A stretch of 8,114 nt of DNA from positions 1-8,114 of the forward strand of contig CACZSA010000040.1 of assembly GCA_902783705.1 (NCBI GenBank). Reading direction: 5' to 3'. Under the pieces are notes generated by a model, which did not search any database, had not been told where the DNA came from, and saw nothing but the letters and a program-made list of their open reading frames with translations. Both the position numbers and the translations under genes were made by a program. How positions within the stretch are numbered: position 1 is the stretch's first letter; each line of letters starts with the position of its first letter. Of the stretch, positions 1-5,967 are shown piece by piece. The DNA comes from an uncultured Ruminococcus sp. (GTDB taxonomy: Bacteria > Bacillota > Clostridia > Oscillospirales > CAG-272).

Positions 1-717
1 AAAGTATTTGCATTTGACCTCGACGGAACGCTCACCGAGCACCGGACCTGGATCACCGACGAAAACCTCGCCGTCCTCGACGATCTCTCGGCAAGAGGGA
101 TCCGCATCGTCATCGCGGGCGCGGGCCAGACCCGGCGGATCTTCACGCAGATGCGCGAGCACCCGGTGGACATCATCGGCAACTACGGTCTCCAGTACGC
201 CGAATACCGCGACACCCTCGGAGACCTCGAGATCCTGCGCGACCTCACGCTCCCCTGCGACCGGGAGTCCGTCGCCCTGAGGATCGAAAAGCTGCGCGGG
301 CAGATCGGGTTCACCGAATACGTCGGCGGGAGCGTCGAATTCCATCCGTCGGGCTGTGTGACCTTCCCCCTGCTCGGGACGAAGGCCGACATCGCGGACA
401 AGCTCCTCTTCGATCCCACGCGGGAGAAGCGGCGCGCGGTCTTCTCCGAGGTTGCCGCAGCGTTCCCGGAGTACACCGTCTTTGTCGGCGGATCCTCCTC
501 CTTCGATATGGCGCCGAAGCCGTACAACAAGGCCTACGCTCTCGACCTCTTCTGCCGCGAGCAGGGATACGCGCACGCCGAGCTCACCTATTTCGGCGAC
601 GATTACGGCACGGGCGGGAACGACGAATGCGTGTACCTCTCGGATTTCGATTTCGTCCCGGTCGACCACTATGTGAATCTCCCCGCGATCGTGGGAGACT
701 ATCTCGCCACACTCTGA
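1..717 (+). CDS. HAD-superfamily (IIB) phosphatase, phosphomannomutase-like, 5'-truncated
   Basis: The frame is open from the first base, so the start lies just outside the window; 238 residues are visible and probably only a few are missing. Seen: HAD motif I DLDGT at visible residues 6-10 (Asp6 the expected nucleophile, Asp8 the acid/base), a candidate motif III Lys177 in KPYNKAY, and motif IV FGDDYGTGGND at 198-208. The blocks VGGSSSFDM (162-170) and FGD..GTGGND resemble the eukaryotic-type phosphomannomutase (PMM2) signatures GGQISFD and FGDKTMPGGND, and the length fits (about 246 in PMM2). Odd: the motif II region reads VIAGAGQ (38-43), without the usual Ser/Thr, and the Arg-rich phosphate-binding stretch of PMM is not conserved (SGCVTFPLLGT). 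It may therefore be a sugar-phosphate phosphatase rather than a true mutase. It lies 41 bp upstream of a lipid glycosyltransferase gene on the same strand, so co-transcription is likely. Fold: confident; substrate: unknown. Confidence 0.82.
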   Translation, partial: KVFAFDLDGTLTEHRTWITDENLAVLDDLSARGIRIVIAGAGQTRRIFTQMREHPVDIIGNYGLQYAEYRDTLGDLEILRDLTLPCDRESVALRIEKLRGQIGFTEYVGGSVEFHPSGCVTFPLLGTKADIADKLLFDPTREKRRAVFSEVAAAFPEYTVFVGGSSSFDMAPKPYNKAYALDLFCREQGYAHAELTYFGDDYGTGGNDECVYLSDFDFVPVDHYVNLPAIVGDYLATL

Positions 718-736
718 TCTTCTGATCTTCTGATTA
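713..736 (+). repeat. 8-bp tandem repeat (about 3 copies) carrying stop codons in three frames
   Basis: The unit TCTGATCT occurs at 713-720 and 721-728, and a third, degenerate copy (TCTGATTA) at 729-736. Each copy contains TGA (715, 723, 731). Because the period is 8, the three TGAs fall in the three different reading frames. The first TGA is the stop codon of the HAD gene. Confidence 0.85.
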
Positions 737-758
737 CCGACACCGGGGGTTCCGATTT

Positions 759-1871
759 ATGAAGATTCTCGTCCTGTCCTGCTCCACCGGAGAGGGACAC
801 AACGCCGCGGCCCATGCGCTTCTCGAGGCTGCAGAGCTGCGCGGCGACCGTGCCGATCTGCGCGATCCGGTCTCCTTCGGCGGCGAACGCGCGAGACGGG
901 CCGTAGCCGGCGCATACAACGGCATGATCCGGCGTGCGCCCGTGCTGTTCGGGGCGATCTACGGCATCGGCGATCTCTATGACCGCACGAGCCTGACCTC
1001 GCCCGTGTATCTCGCGAACGCGCTTTACGCCGAACGCCTTGCCCGCGAGATTGTGCGGGAGGGATACGACGCCGTGATCTCCACCCACCTCTACGGCGCG
1101 GAGGCGATGACCGCGGTCCGGCGGCGCGAGGGGATCGGGATCCCGTCCTTCTGCGTCCTGACCGACTATACCTTTATTCCTTTCTTCACCGAGCCGGAGG
1201 CGGACGCGCTCTTTCTCCCGCACGCTGACCTCATCCCCGAGGGGGTATTGAAGGGCGTCGACGGGAAAAAGCTCGTCCCGACGGGGATTCCCGTATCTCC
1301 GCGCTTTCCGTCCCCGGTGAGCCGGGAGGAGGCGCGGGAGACGCTTGGGATCGATCCCGGGACGCGGGTCTATCTCTGCATGTCCGGCGGTGTGGGATGC
1401 GGCAACATGAGCCGTCTCTGTGCGTGCCTGGCCGAGGCGGAGGAGGAGCGCGGCTGGCGGATCTTTGTGCTCACCGGACGCAACGCCGGGATGCGCGAGG
1501 CTGTGGAGAGCCGGTTTGCCGGGGACGAGAGGATCAAGACGGTCCCGTTCACGCGCGAGGTGCCGCTCTGGATGCGCGCGGCGGACGTGATGATCTCGAA
1601 AGCGGGGGGCCTCTCCTCGACGGAGGCGGCGGTCGCGGGGATCCCGCTCGTGCACCTGATGACGATTCCCGGATGCGAGACGAAAAACGCGGCGTTCTTC
1701 GAGGAGCGGGGCATGTCCCGCCGTACGAGGAGCGAATCGGAAGCGGCGGAGGCTGCCGTTTCCCTCGCGCACGATCCCGCGGCCTCGGAGGCCATGCGGG
1801 AAGCACAGAGACAAAATACGCACGCCGACGCGGCGAAACGGGTACTCGATTATGCTGCCGAACATCTTTGA
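759..1871 (+). CDS. MGDG synthase/UgtP-like lipid glycosyltransferase (GT28 family)
   Basis: A 370-residue protein of the two-Rossmann-fold GT-B type, expected to transfer a sugar from a nucleotide-sugar donor to a lipid acceptor such as diacylglycerol at the inner membrane face. Seen: an N-terminal beta strand followed by STGEGHNAAA (9-18), the MGDG synthase N-domain glycine loop; TDYT at 135-138; PTGIPV at 174-179 at the domain junction; CMSGGVG at 207-213 opening the C-terminal domain; and SKAGGLSSTEA at 280-290, the donor-binding motif seen as KPGG..SEA in MGDG synthases, UgtP and MurG. IPGCETKN (303-310) stands where relatives usually have PGQE.N, with Cys for Gln. Length is near the family norm (about 380). 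The ATG at 759 has only a G-rich SD-like stretch (745-749) at 9 nt. The 3' end overlaps the acyltransferase gene by 20 bp, suggesting translational coupling. The acceptor and sugar cannot be told from sequence. Confidence 0.87.
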   Translation: MKILVLSCSTGEGHNAAAHALLEAAELRGDRADLRDPVSFGGERARRAVAGAYNGMIRRAPVLFGAIYGIGDLYDRTSLTSPVYLANALYAERLAREIVREGYDAVISTHLYGAEAMTAVRRREGIGIPSFCVLTDYTFIPFFTEPEADALFLPHADLIPEGVLKGVDGKKLVPTGIPVSPRFPSPVSREEARETLGIDPGTRVYLCMSGGVGCGNMSRLCACLAEAEEERGWRIFVLTGRNAGMREAVESRFAGDERIKTVPFTREVPLWMRAADVMISKAGGLSSTEAAVAGIPLVHLMTIPGCETKNAAFFEERGMSRRTRSESEAAEAAVSLAHDPAASEAMREAQRQNTHADAAKRVLDYAAEHL

Positions 1872-2472
1872 TGAAAAATCGTCGTGGATCCTATGGATCC
1901 TCTTGAGCGTCGGCGGGTATCTCGTCGGGAGCGTCCATTTCTGCCGCTGGATCCCGCTGCTTGTGAAGAAGATCGACATCACGAAGGACAGCCGGGACGG
2001 CAATCCGGGCGCGGCGAACGTATTTCTCGCGTGTGGATGGAAAACCGGGCTCTTCTGCCTCTTCTGCGATATGGCGAAGGGCTTTCTCCCGGTGTTCGCC
2101 GCGATGAAATGGCTGCCGTGGACCCGCTGGCCGATCGTCTTCGTGATGCTCGGACCCGTGCTCGGGCACGCGTTTTCGATCTTCTGGAGCCTCCGGGGAG
2201 GGAAGTGCATCGCGACGATCTTCGGCGAAATGCTCGCGCTTCTCTGGCATACGCCCGTCGGCCTGATCCTCGCCGCGCTCTACATCTTTTTCTCCGTCGC
2301 CGTGAAGATCGATCCCCACCGCCGCCGGAGCATCGTGACCTTCGCGCTCTTTCTCCCTGCCGCGCTCGTCTGTGAGTTCTTCCTGCATCAGACGGCGGTC
2401 GGCGTGGGCTGCGCGTGCGTCTCCGCGGTCGCCATCGCCAAGCACGCCGTGATGAAGGACGACGGCGCGTGA
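1852..2472 (+). CDS. PlsY-like glycerol-3-phosphate acyltransferase, divergent
   Basis: A 206-residue polytopic membrane protein of PlsY size. PlsY transfers the acyl group of acyl-phosphate to glycerol-3-phosphate to make lysophosphatidic acid, the first step of phospholipid synthesis. Seen: hydrophobic helices at about 11-29, 59-85, 93-112, 123-152 and 160-198; motif 1 as YLVGSVHF (23-30); motif 2 as DGNPGAANVFLACG (49-62); motif 3 as GHAFSIFWSLRGGKCIAT (105-122). Departures from what I recall as consensus: His for Pro in motif 1 (GSIP), DGNPGAAN for GSGNPGATN and Leu59 for the usual Arg in motif 2, and Ser109 for Pro in motif 3 (GHxFP). The invariant-looking GNPGA, GH and GGK elements remain. 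I infer a PlsY paralogue or a divergent lineage form. It starts inside the end of the glycosyltransferase gene with no good SD, so it is probably translated by coupling, and is followed by a terminator. Confidence 0.82.
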   Translation: MLPNIFDEKSSWILWILLSVGGYLVGSVHFCRWIPLLVKKIDITKDSRDGNPGAANVFLACGWKTGLFCLFCDMAKGFLPVFAAMKWLPWTRWPIVFVMLGPVLGHAFSIFWSLRGGKCIATIFGEMLALLWHTPVGLILAALYIFFSVAVKIDPHRRRSIVTFALFLPAALVCEFFLHQTAVGVGCACVSAVAIAKHAVMKDDGA

Positions 2473-2494
2473 CAGACATAATTATAGAGAGAAA

Positions 2495-2541
2495 CCCTCC
2501 GCAGCACGCCCGGGATCGGGAATGCCGCGGAGGGCTTTCTT
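2495..2541. terminator. Intrinsic terminator, probably bidirectional, between convergent genes
   Basis: CCCTCCGC (2495-2502) pairs with GCGGAGGG (2527-2534). On the plus strand the stem is followed by CTTTCTT (2535-2541), ending the acyltransferase transcript. On the minus strand the same stem is followed by TTTCTCTCT, ending the htrA-like transcript, whose stop codon lies 35 bp away. The loop is long (24 nt) and contains a smaller CCCG/CGGG helix. Confidence 0.8.
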
Positions 2542-2568
2542 ATGGATTTGCTTGCGTATTCTCCGGGT

Positions 2569-4062
2569 TTATCTTCCGCCGAAGATGTCCGCGAGGGATT
2601 CGGGGATGCGGAACATGCCGTCCTCCTCGCCGGATTCCCCGTTCGGAATTTCCTCAGGCATCTCGTCCCGAGGCGCGGAGCCGTGACGACCGCCGGATTT
2701 CTTCTCGGACTTCGGAGCTTCTTCGACCGCCTCTTCCGGCTGAGCTTCCTCCTCGGTCATCTCGTTCAGCGCGTTCATCGCTTCGGGGGTGCGCTCGTAA
2801 ACCTTAACCTCGACCTCCATGAGCTTGTTGTCCCGGTAGAGCGTGAAGGTGAGCGTGTCGCCCACGGATGCGGCAGAGACGGCGGCCTTCACGTCCGTGC
2901 TGGAGCTCACCTCTTCGCCGTTCACCGCGATGATCCGGTCGCCGACCTCGAGGACATCGTCGTTCATGCCATCGGTCAGCGCGCGGACGAGGATCTGGCT
3001 CTCGGTCTCCATGCCCGAGAAGAACATGCCGTAGCTGTTCGACGCCGAGACGTCCTCGAGGGAGACGCCGATCATCGGCTTGCCGCTCACGTAGCCCTTC
3101 GTCATCAACTCTTCCGCGACGGAGATCGCTTCGTTCACCGGGATCGCGAACCCGATGCCCTCGATGCCCGTACCGGAGGATTTCGCGTTGACGATGCCGA
3201 CGAGCTCGCCGCGCAGGTTGAACATGCCGCCGCCGGAGTTGCCCGGGTTGACCGCGGCGTTGGTCTGGATGAGGTGCATCTTGACGCCGCCGACCTGGAT
3301 CTCGCGCTCGGTTGCGGAGACGATGCCGTTCGAGACGGAGCCGCCGAGCTCGCCGAGCGGATTGCCGACGATCACGAGCTCCTCGCCGACGACCAGCTTG
3401 TCGCTGTCGCCCGCACGCGCCGCGTGAAGTCCCTCGGCCTCGATTTTCAGGACCGCGATGTCCTCGTCGGTGTCGTATGCCTTGATCTCGGCGGGGTATT
3501 CCGTCCCGTCGGTCAACCGGACCGTCACGGTGTCCGCCGGATTCTGCATGTTGCTGTCGAGGATGACGTGGGCGTTCGTGAGGATGTAGCCGTCCTCGGA
3601 GAAGATCACGCCCGAGCCCGCGCCGCCCGACGTGGCCTGATACCACGCATTCCGGACCGTGTATTCGGTGTTGATCTCCACGACGCTGTCCCTCACGAGC
3701 GCGGCGACCTCAGCGTAGGTCATGTCCTCGCCGGAGGTGGAGGTCGTGAGATCGAAGGTGGTCTGCGTCGCGGCGACGGGCTTGACGGTGAGCGAGCCGA
3801 TCGGGGTCTCGCGTACGCCGTCGGCCTCCTCGACTGCAGTCACGGCGCCGGCGGTATTGAGAGAGTTTGCGAGGAGGGAGCCGCCGAATCCGGTCGCGCC
3901 GGAGAGGATCACGCATGCCGCGCAGAAGGCCGCCGCCGCTCTCACGGATTTCCCGCTGTTCCTGCGGCTCTTCTTCGCCTCTCTCGTCTGATTTTCAAGG
4001 TTGTTCTGATTGTTCCGGAAGTTTTCGGAATTGTTCATCGGATCGTATTCAAAGTCTTTCAT
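2569..4062 (-). CDS. HtrA/DegP-like membrane-anchored serine protease with one PDZ domain
   Basis: A 497-residue trypsin-fold protease for quality control of misfolded envelope proteins. Seen: an Asn-rich cytosolic N-terminus (1-36), a basic KKSRR patch (30-34) and a hydrophobic anchor at about 40-67 with no obvious cleavage site; a linker; then the protease domain with catalytic His165 (TNAHV), Asp201 (DEDIAVLKI) and Ser276 (NPGNSGGG); then one PDZ domain at about 328-425 (IGVSLEDV, LEVGDRIIAVNG). This is the usual type II membrane layout of Gram-positive HtrA. The last 70 residues form an acidic, low-complexity tail ending in MFRIPESLADIFGGR, beyond the usual end of the family. The ATG at 4062 has an AGAAAGGA ribosome site (4070-4077) at 7 nt. 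A weakly supported promoter lies upstream and a terminator follows. Orthology to htrA, htrB or yyxA of Bacillus cannot be resolved here, so no symbol is given. Confidence 0.93.
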   Translation of the reverse strand: MKDFEYDPMNNSENFRNNQNNLENQTREAKKSRRNSGKSVRAAAAFCAACVILSGATGFGGSLLANSLNTAGAVTAVEEADGVRETPIGSLTVKPVAATQTTFDLTTSTSGEDMTYAEVAALVRDSVVEINTEYTVRNAWYQATSGGAGSGVIFSEDGYILTNAHVILDSNMQNPADTVTVRLTDGTEYPAEIKAYDTDEDIAVLKIEAEGLHAARAGDSDKLVVGEELVIVGNPLGELGGSVSNGIVSATEREIQVGGVKMHLIQTNAAVNPGNSGGGMFNLRGELVGIVNAKSSGTGIEGIGFAIPVNEAISVAEELMTKGYVSGKPMIGVSLEDVSASNSYGMFFSGMETESQILVRALTDGMNDDVLEVGDRIIAVNGEEVSSSTDVKAAVSAASVGDTLTFTLYRDNKLMEVEVKVYERTPEAMNALNEMTEEEAQPEEAVEEAPKSEKKSGGRHGSAPRDEMPEEIPNGESGEEDGMFRIPESLADIFGGR

Positions 4063-4113
4063 GTCTGTATCCTTTCTCCGGGTCCTGCCCGGCCTCTCTT
4101 TGTTTCTGGCCTT

Positions 4114-4200
4114 ATTGTACCCCCCTTATGTGACGCACATTTGTTGCCGCATGAAAAGGACGCTGAACGTTCTATAAAAGAATCGTCAGAAATCGGTGAA
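4114..4200 (-). promoter_or_regulatory. Promoter region of the htrA-like gene, two candidate promoters
   Basis: Reading toward the gene, a TACAAT -10 box lies at 4119-4114, giving a leader of about 45 nt, but no spacing of 16-19 bp yields a good -35 box. A second candidate further upstream has TTCACC (4200-4195), an 18-bp spacer and TATAGA (4176-4171). Between them lie the palindromes GAACGTTC (4165-4172) and ATGTG-ACG-CACAT (4128-4140). The poor -35 box suggests control by an activator or another sigma factor, but this is inference. Confidence 0.45.
4128..4140. promoter_or_regulatory. 13-bp inverted repeat upstream of htrA-like -10 box (possible operator)
   Basis: ATGTG (4128-4132) and CACAT (4136-4140) are perfect inverted arms around ACG. 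The repeat covers the region where the -35 box of the TACAAT promoter should lie and ends 9 bp from that -10 box. The arrangement suits a dimeric regulator. No matching regulator is encoded in this window. Confidence 0.35.
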
Positions 4201-4219
4201 AACGGTTTGGCGCAAACAC

Positions 4220-4246
4220 AAAAAAGCCGGAGCGGCAAACTCCGGC
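4220..4246 (-). terminator. Intrinsic terminator after the P1-family peptidase gene
   Basis: On the minus strand GCCGGAG (4246-4240), a 7-nt loop and CTCCGGC (4232-4226) form a perfect 7-bp GC-rich stem followed at once by six T (4225-4220). It lies 26 bp past the peptidase stop codon and separates that gene from the htrA promoter region. Confidence 0.93.
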
Positions 4247-4271
4247 AGAGGTCAGGTGATTTGTATAGATA

Positions 4272-5324
4272 TTATTTGAAGATTTCTGCGTGCGCCTCGA
4301 GAAAATCGCCGAGGGAGCGCACGGTGTGTCCATCTGGGGCGGTGACCTCCCCCGCCGTGACCATCGAATTGAGGATCGCCTCCTCGGTCGCTTCGCCCGC
4401 CGCGCGGAACAGACGGTCGATCCGGTCCTCGCGGATGGATACGAGGGAGAGCAGATCTCCGTCCCCAGGGCCGATCACGTTCGCCGTGGAGAAGCCGAGG
4501 AAGATCTCGCCGCTCCCGTGTCCGATGTATGATCCGCACCGCGCGATGCCCACGGAACAGCGGCGGATCACGCGGCGGAGCTGACGGGCGGTGAGGGGCA
4601 CGTCGGTCGCGAGGACCACCATGATCGAGCCCTCGTCGCATGCCTCCCCGCGGATCCACCGGGAGATCCGCTCGCCGACGGGGATGCCGTTGATCTGCAG
4701 GTCTGCCGTCGCGCCGTAATTCGACTGCACGAGCACGCCGACGGTGTACGTCCGCCCGTCGAGGGTGACCGTCCGGGACGCCGATCCGATCCCGCCCTTC
4801 ATGCCGTAGCAGGTGGTGCCCGCGCCCGCGCCGACGCCGCCCTCCTCGAAGTCTTCCGATGCCGAGCGCAGCGCCTCATAGACGTGTTCCGCCCGGACGG
4901 CGCGGTCCGTGATGGTGTTCAGCGCGGAATCGTTGCACTCTCCGACGACCGGATTGACCGACCGGAGCGCGATCCCGTCCTGTTGGCACCGTTCGGTCAT
5001 CCACGCGGCGACGGCGTCCGATACCGCGCCGACGTTCAGGGTGTTGGTCAGGGCGATCGGGGTCTCGAGGGTCCCGAGCTCGTCGATCTGCACGGTCCCG
5101 GCGGTCTTGCCGAAGCCGTTGTGCACGAACGACGCCGCGACGAGCCTGTCCCGGAAGATATTGCCCTCCGACGGCTGGATGACGGTCACGCCCGTGTTGT
5201 GCCGCTCGTCCCGGATCGTCGCATGCCCGACCCGCACGCCGGGGACGTCCGTGATTTTGTTCCGGGGCCCCCGCGGCAGCCTGCCGATTTGGATCCCGTA
5301 GTCTTCGATGCGCTTCTGCTTCAT
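4272..5324 (-). CDS. P1 family (DmpA/BapA-like) self-processing aminopeptidase
   Basis: A 350-residue N-terminal-nucleophile hydrolase. Family members (MEROPS S58: DmpA, BapA) cut themselves into two chains and then remove N-terminal residues from D-amino acid or beta-amino acid peptides. Seen: the N-terminal signature KITDVPGVRVGH (23-34); NPVVGECND (124-132); GGVGAGAGTTCYGMKGGIG (162-180); VQSNYG (199-204); the predicted self-cleavage site Gly232-Ser233 followed by IMVVLATDVPL; and GHGSGEI (268-274). The spacing from Ser233 to Ser271 and Glu273 (38 and 40) equals that of the BapA catalytic residues Ser250, Ser288 and Glu290 as I recall them. No signal peptide, so it is probably cytoplasmic. 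The ATG at 5324 has GGGAGG (5336-5331) at 6 nt. The gene has its own promoter and terminator, so it appears monocistronic. Family: sure; substrate: unknown. Confidence 0.93.
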   Translation of the reverse strand: MKQKRIEDYGIQIGRLPRGPRNKITDVPGVRVGHATIRDERHNTGVTVIQPSEGNIFRDRLVAASFVHNGFGKTAGTVQIDELGTLETPIALTNTLNVGAVSDAVAAWMTERCQQDGIALRSVNPVVGECNDSALNTITDRAVRAEHVYEALRSASEDFEEGGVGAGAGTTCYGMKGGIGSASRTVTLDGRTYTVGVLVQSNYGATADLQINGIPVGERISRWIRGEACDEGSIMVVLATDVPLTARQLRRVIRRCSVGIARCGSYIGHGSGEIFLGFSTANVIGPGDGDLLSLVSIREDRIDRLFRAAGEATEEAILNSMVTAGEVTAPDGHTVRSLGDFLEAHAEIFK

Positions 5325-5354
5325 GGTGCGCCTCCCGCGATTTGTGTTTTCTCT

Positions 5355-5383
5355 ATTGTACCACGATCCGGAGCCGTCCGCAA
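5355..5383 (-). promoter_or_regulatory. Sigma-A type promoter of the P1-family peptidase gene
   Basis: TTGCGG (5383-5378), a 17-bp spacer, and TACAAT (5360-5355) preceded by TGG, which gives an extended -10 element. The implied leader is about 24 nt and contains the GGGAGG ribosome site. Confidence 0.72.
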
Positions 5384-5398
5384 GGGATTTTTCCGCAC

Positions 5399-5433
5399 AA
5401 AAACAGAACCGCCCGCAGTTCGGATGCGGACGG
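5399..5433 (-). terminator. Intrinsic terminator after the desulfoferrodoxin gene
   Basis: On the minus strand CCGTCCGCA (5433-5425), a 7-nt loop and TGCGGGCGG (5417-5409) form a 9-bp stem with one T-G wobble, followed by TTCTGTTTTT (5408-5399). It starts 19 bp past the stop codon, and the next promoter begins 15 bp further on. Confidence 0.85.
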
Positions 5434-5452
5434 ATTTTCTGTCATGCGGGGA

Positions 5453-5827
5453 TCAGCCCTTCCAGAGGCTGTGGAGATTGCAGTAGGCGTAGACGGCCTC
5501 AACCTCGTCGCCCTCGCAGAGCGCGAAGCAGACCGTCGGTTTGTCGCCGGGCTTCAGAGCCTTGCGCTGGTTTCCGAACTTCGTCTGCAGGGACACCCAT
5601 TCGATGTAGTGCGCCTCGGTCATCGGATGCTCGACGCTCCCGACGCAGACGGTGACGATGTTGTCCTTCACTTCCCAGACAGGAACGTGCTTTTCGACGG
5701 CGGCGTCGGTGGTGCCGGGGACGATCTCCTTCATCGGCTTGCCGCAGCACATAATGGGCACGCCGGTCTTTCTCACGACCGCGACGATCTGTCCGCAGGT
5801 CTCGCAGCGGTAAAACAGCATTTGCAT
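5453..5827 (-). CDS. dfx: Desulfoferrodoxin (two-iron superoxide reductase)
   Basis: A 124-residue soluble, cytoplasmic iron protein that reduces superoxide to hydrogen peroxide without making oxygen, with electrons usually from rubredoxin; typical of anaerobes. Seen: the N-terminal desulforedoxin-like Fe(Cys)4 site with Cys8 and Cys11 (CETC) and the pair Cys27-Cys28 (MCCGKPM); then the catalytic Fe(His)4Cys site with His47 (EKHVP), His67 (VEHPM), His73 (EAHYIEW), Cys116 and His119 (YCNLH). The conserved Glu45-Lys46 before His47 is present, the Lys being the residue that helps bind superoxide. All nine metal ligands are intact and the length is normal (about 125), so it should be functional. 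Three further cysteines (61, 100, 104) are unexplained. The ATG at 5827 was chosen over the ATG two codons later because AGGAGG (5841-5836) lies 8 nt upstream of it. It has its own strong promoter and terminator. Confidence 0.96.
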   Translation of the reverse strand: MQMLFYRCETCGQIVAVVRKTGVPIMCCGKPMKEIVPGTTDAAVEKHVPVWEVKDNIVTVCVGSVEHPMTEAHYIEWVSLQTKFGNQRKALKPGDKPTVCFALCEGDEVEAVYAYCNLHSLWKG

Positions 5828-5849
5828 GGGGGAATCCTCCTGTGTGTTG

Positions 5850-5900
5850 TTTTTCCGGATCGGCGTCCGGTCATCTCATCATACCATGATTTTTCCGGAT
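5850..5900. repeat. 11-bp direct repeat in the desulfoferrodoxin promoter and leader
   Basis: TTTTTCCGGAT occurs at 5850-5860 and again at 5890-5900, a period of 40 bp (about four helical turns). The upstream copy (as read by the gene) abuts the -35 box inside the promoter spacer; the other lies in the 5' untranslated leader. The placement suits a repressor or looping site. A shorter match (TTTCCGGAT, 7101-7109) lies in the SGNH gene leader. Confidence 0.5.
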
Positions 5901-5906
5901 TGTCAA
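5878..5906 (-). promoter_or_regulatory. Strong sigma-A type promoter of the desulfoferrodoxin gene
   Basis: A perfect TTGACA (5906-5901), a 17-bp spacer and TATGAT (5883-5878), preceded by TGG (extended -10). The leader is about 44 nt. No PerR-like or Rex-like box was recognised. Confidence 0.85.
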
Positions 5907-5967
5907 CTGTTTTTCGACCGATTTTGCAGGACGCATCCGATCCGCTCTGATCCCCGGAGGGGGAGAT

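Noticed and set aside
699..2210. A 503-codon minus-strand open frame
   Set aside because: It spans the stop of one plus-strand gene and most of the next two, which have clear family motifs; its own translation is Arg/His/Pro-rich with no recognisable domain.
4165..4172. GAACGTTC as an SOS (LexA) box
   Set aside because: The Gram-positive SOS box has GAAC and GTTC separated by four bases; here they are adjacent, so it is not a LexA site by sequence.
2542..4584. A 680-codon plus-strand open frame across the htrA region
   Set aside because: It is antisense to a protease with an intact catalytic triad and PDZ domain. Its composition (runs of Arg, Asp, Val, His) is the typical shadow of GC-rich coding sequence, and it runs through two promoters and a terminator.
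5342..5950. A 202-codon plus-strand open frame opposite desulfoferrodoxin
   Set aside because: The opposite strand encodes desulfoferrodoxin with all nine metal ligands; this frame also runs through its terminator and promoter.
5941..5967. C-rich hairpin after the SGNH hydrolase as a terminator
   Set aside because: The stem is only about 5 bp with a 4-nt loop and no T-run follows on the minus strand.
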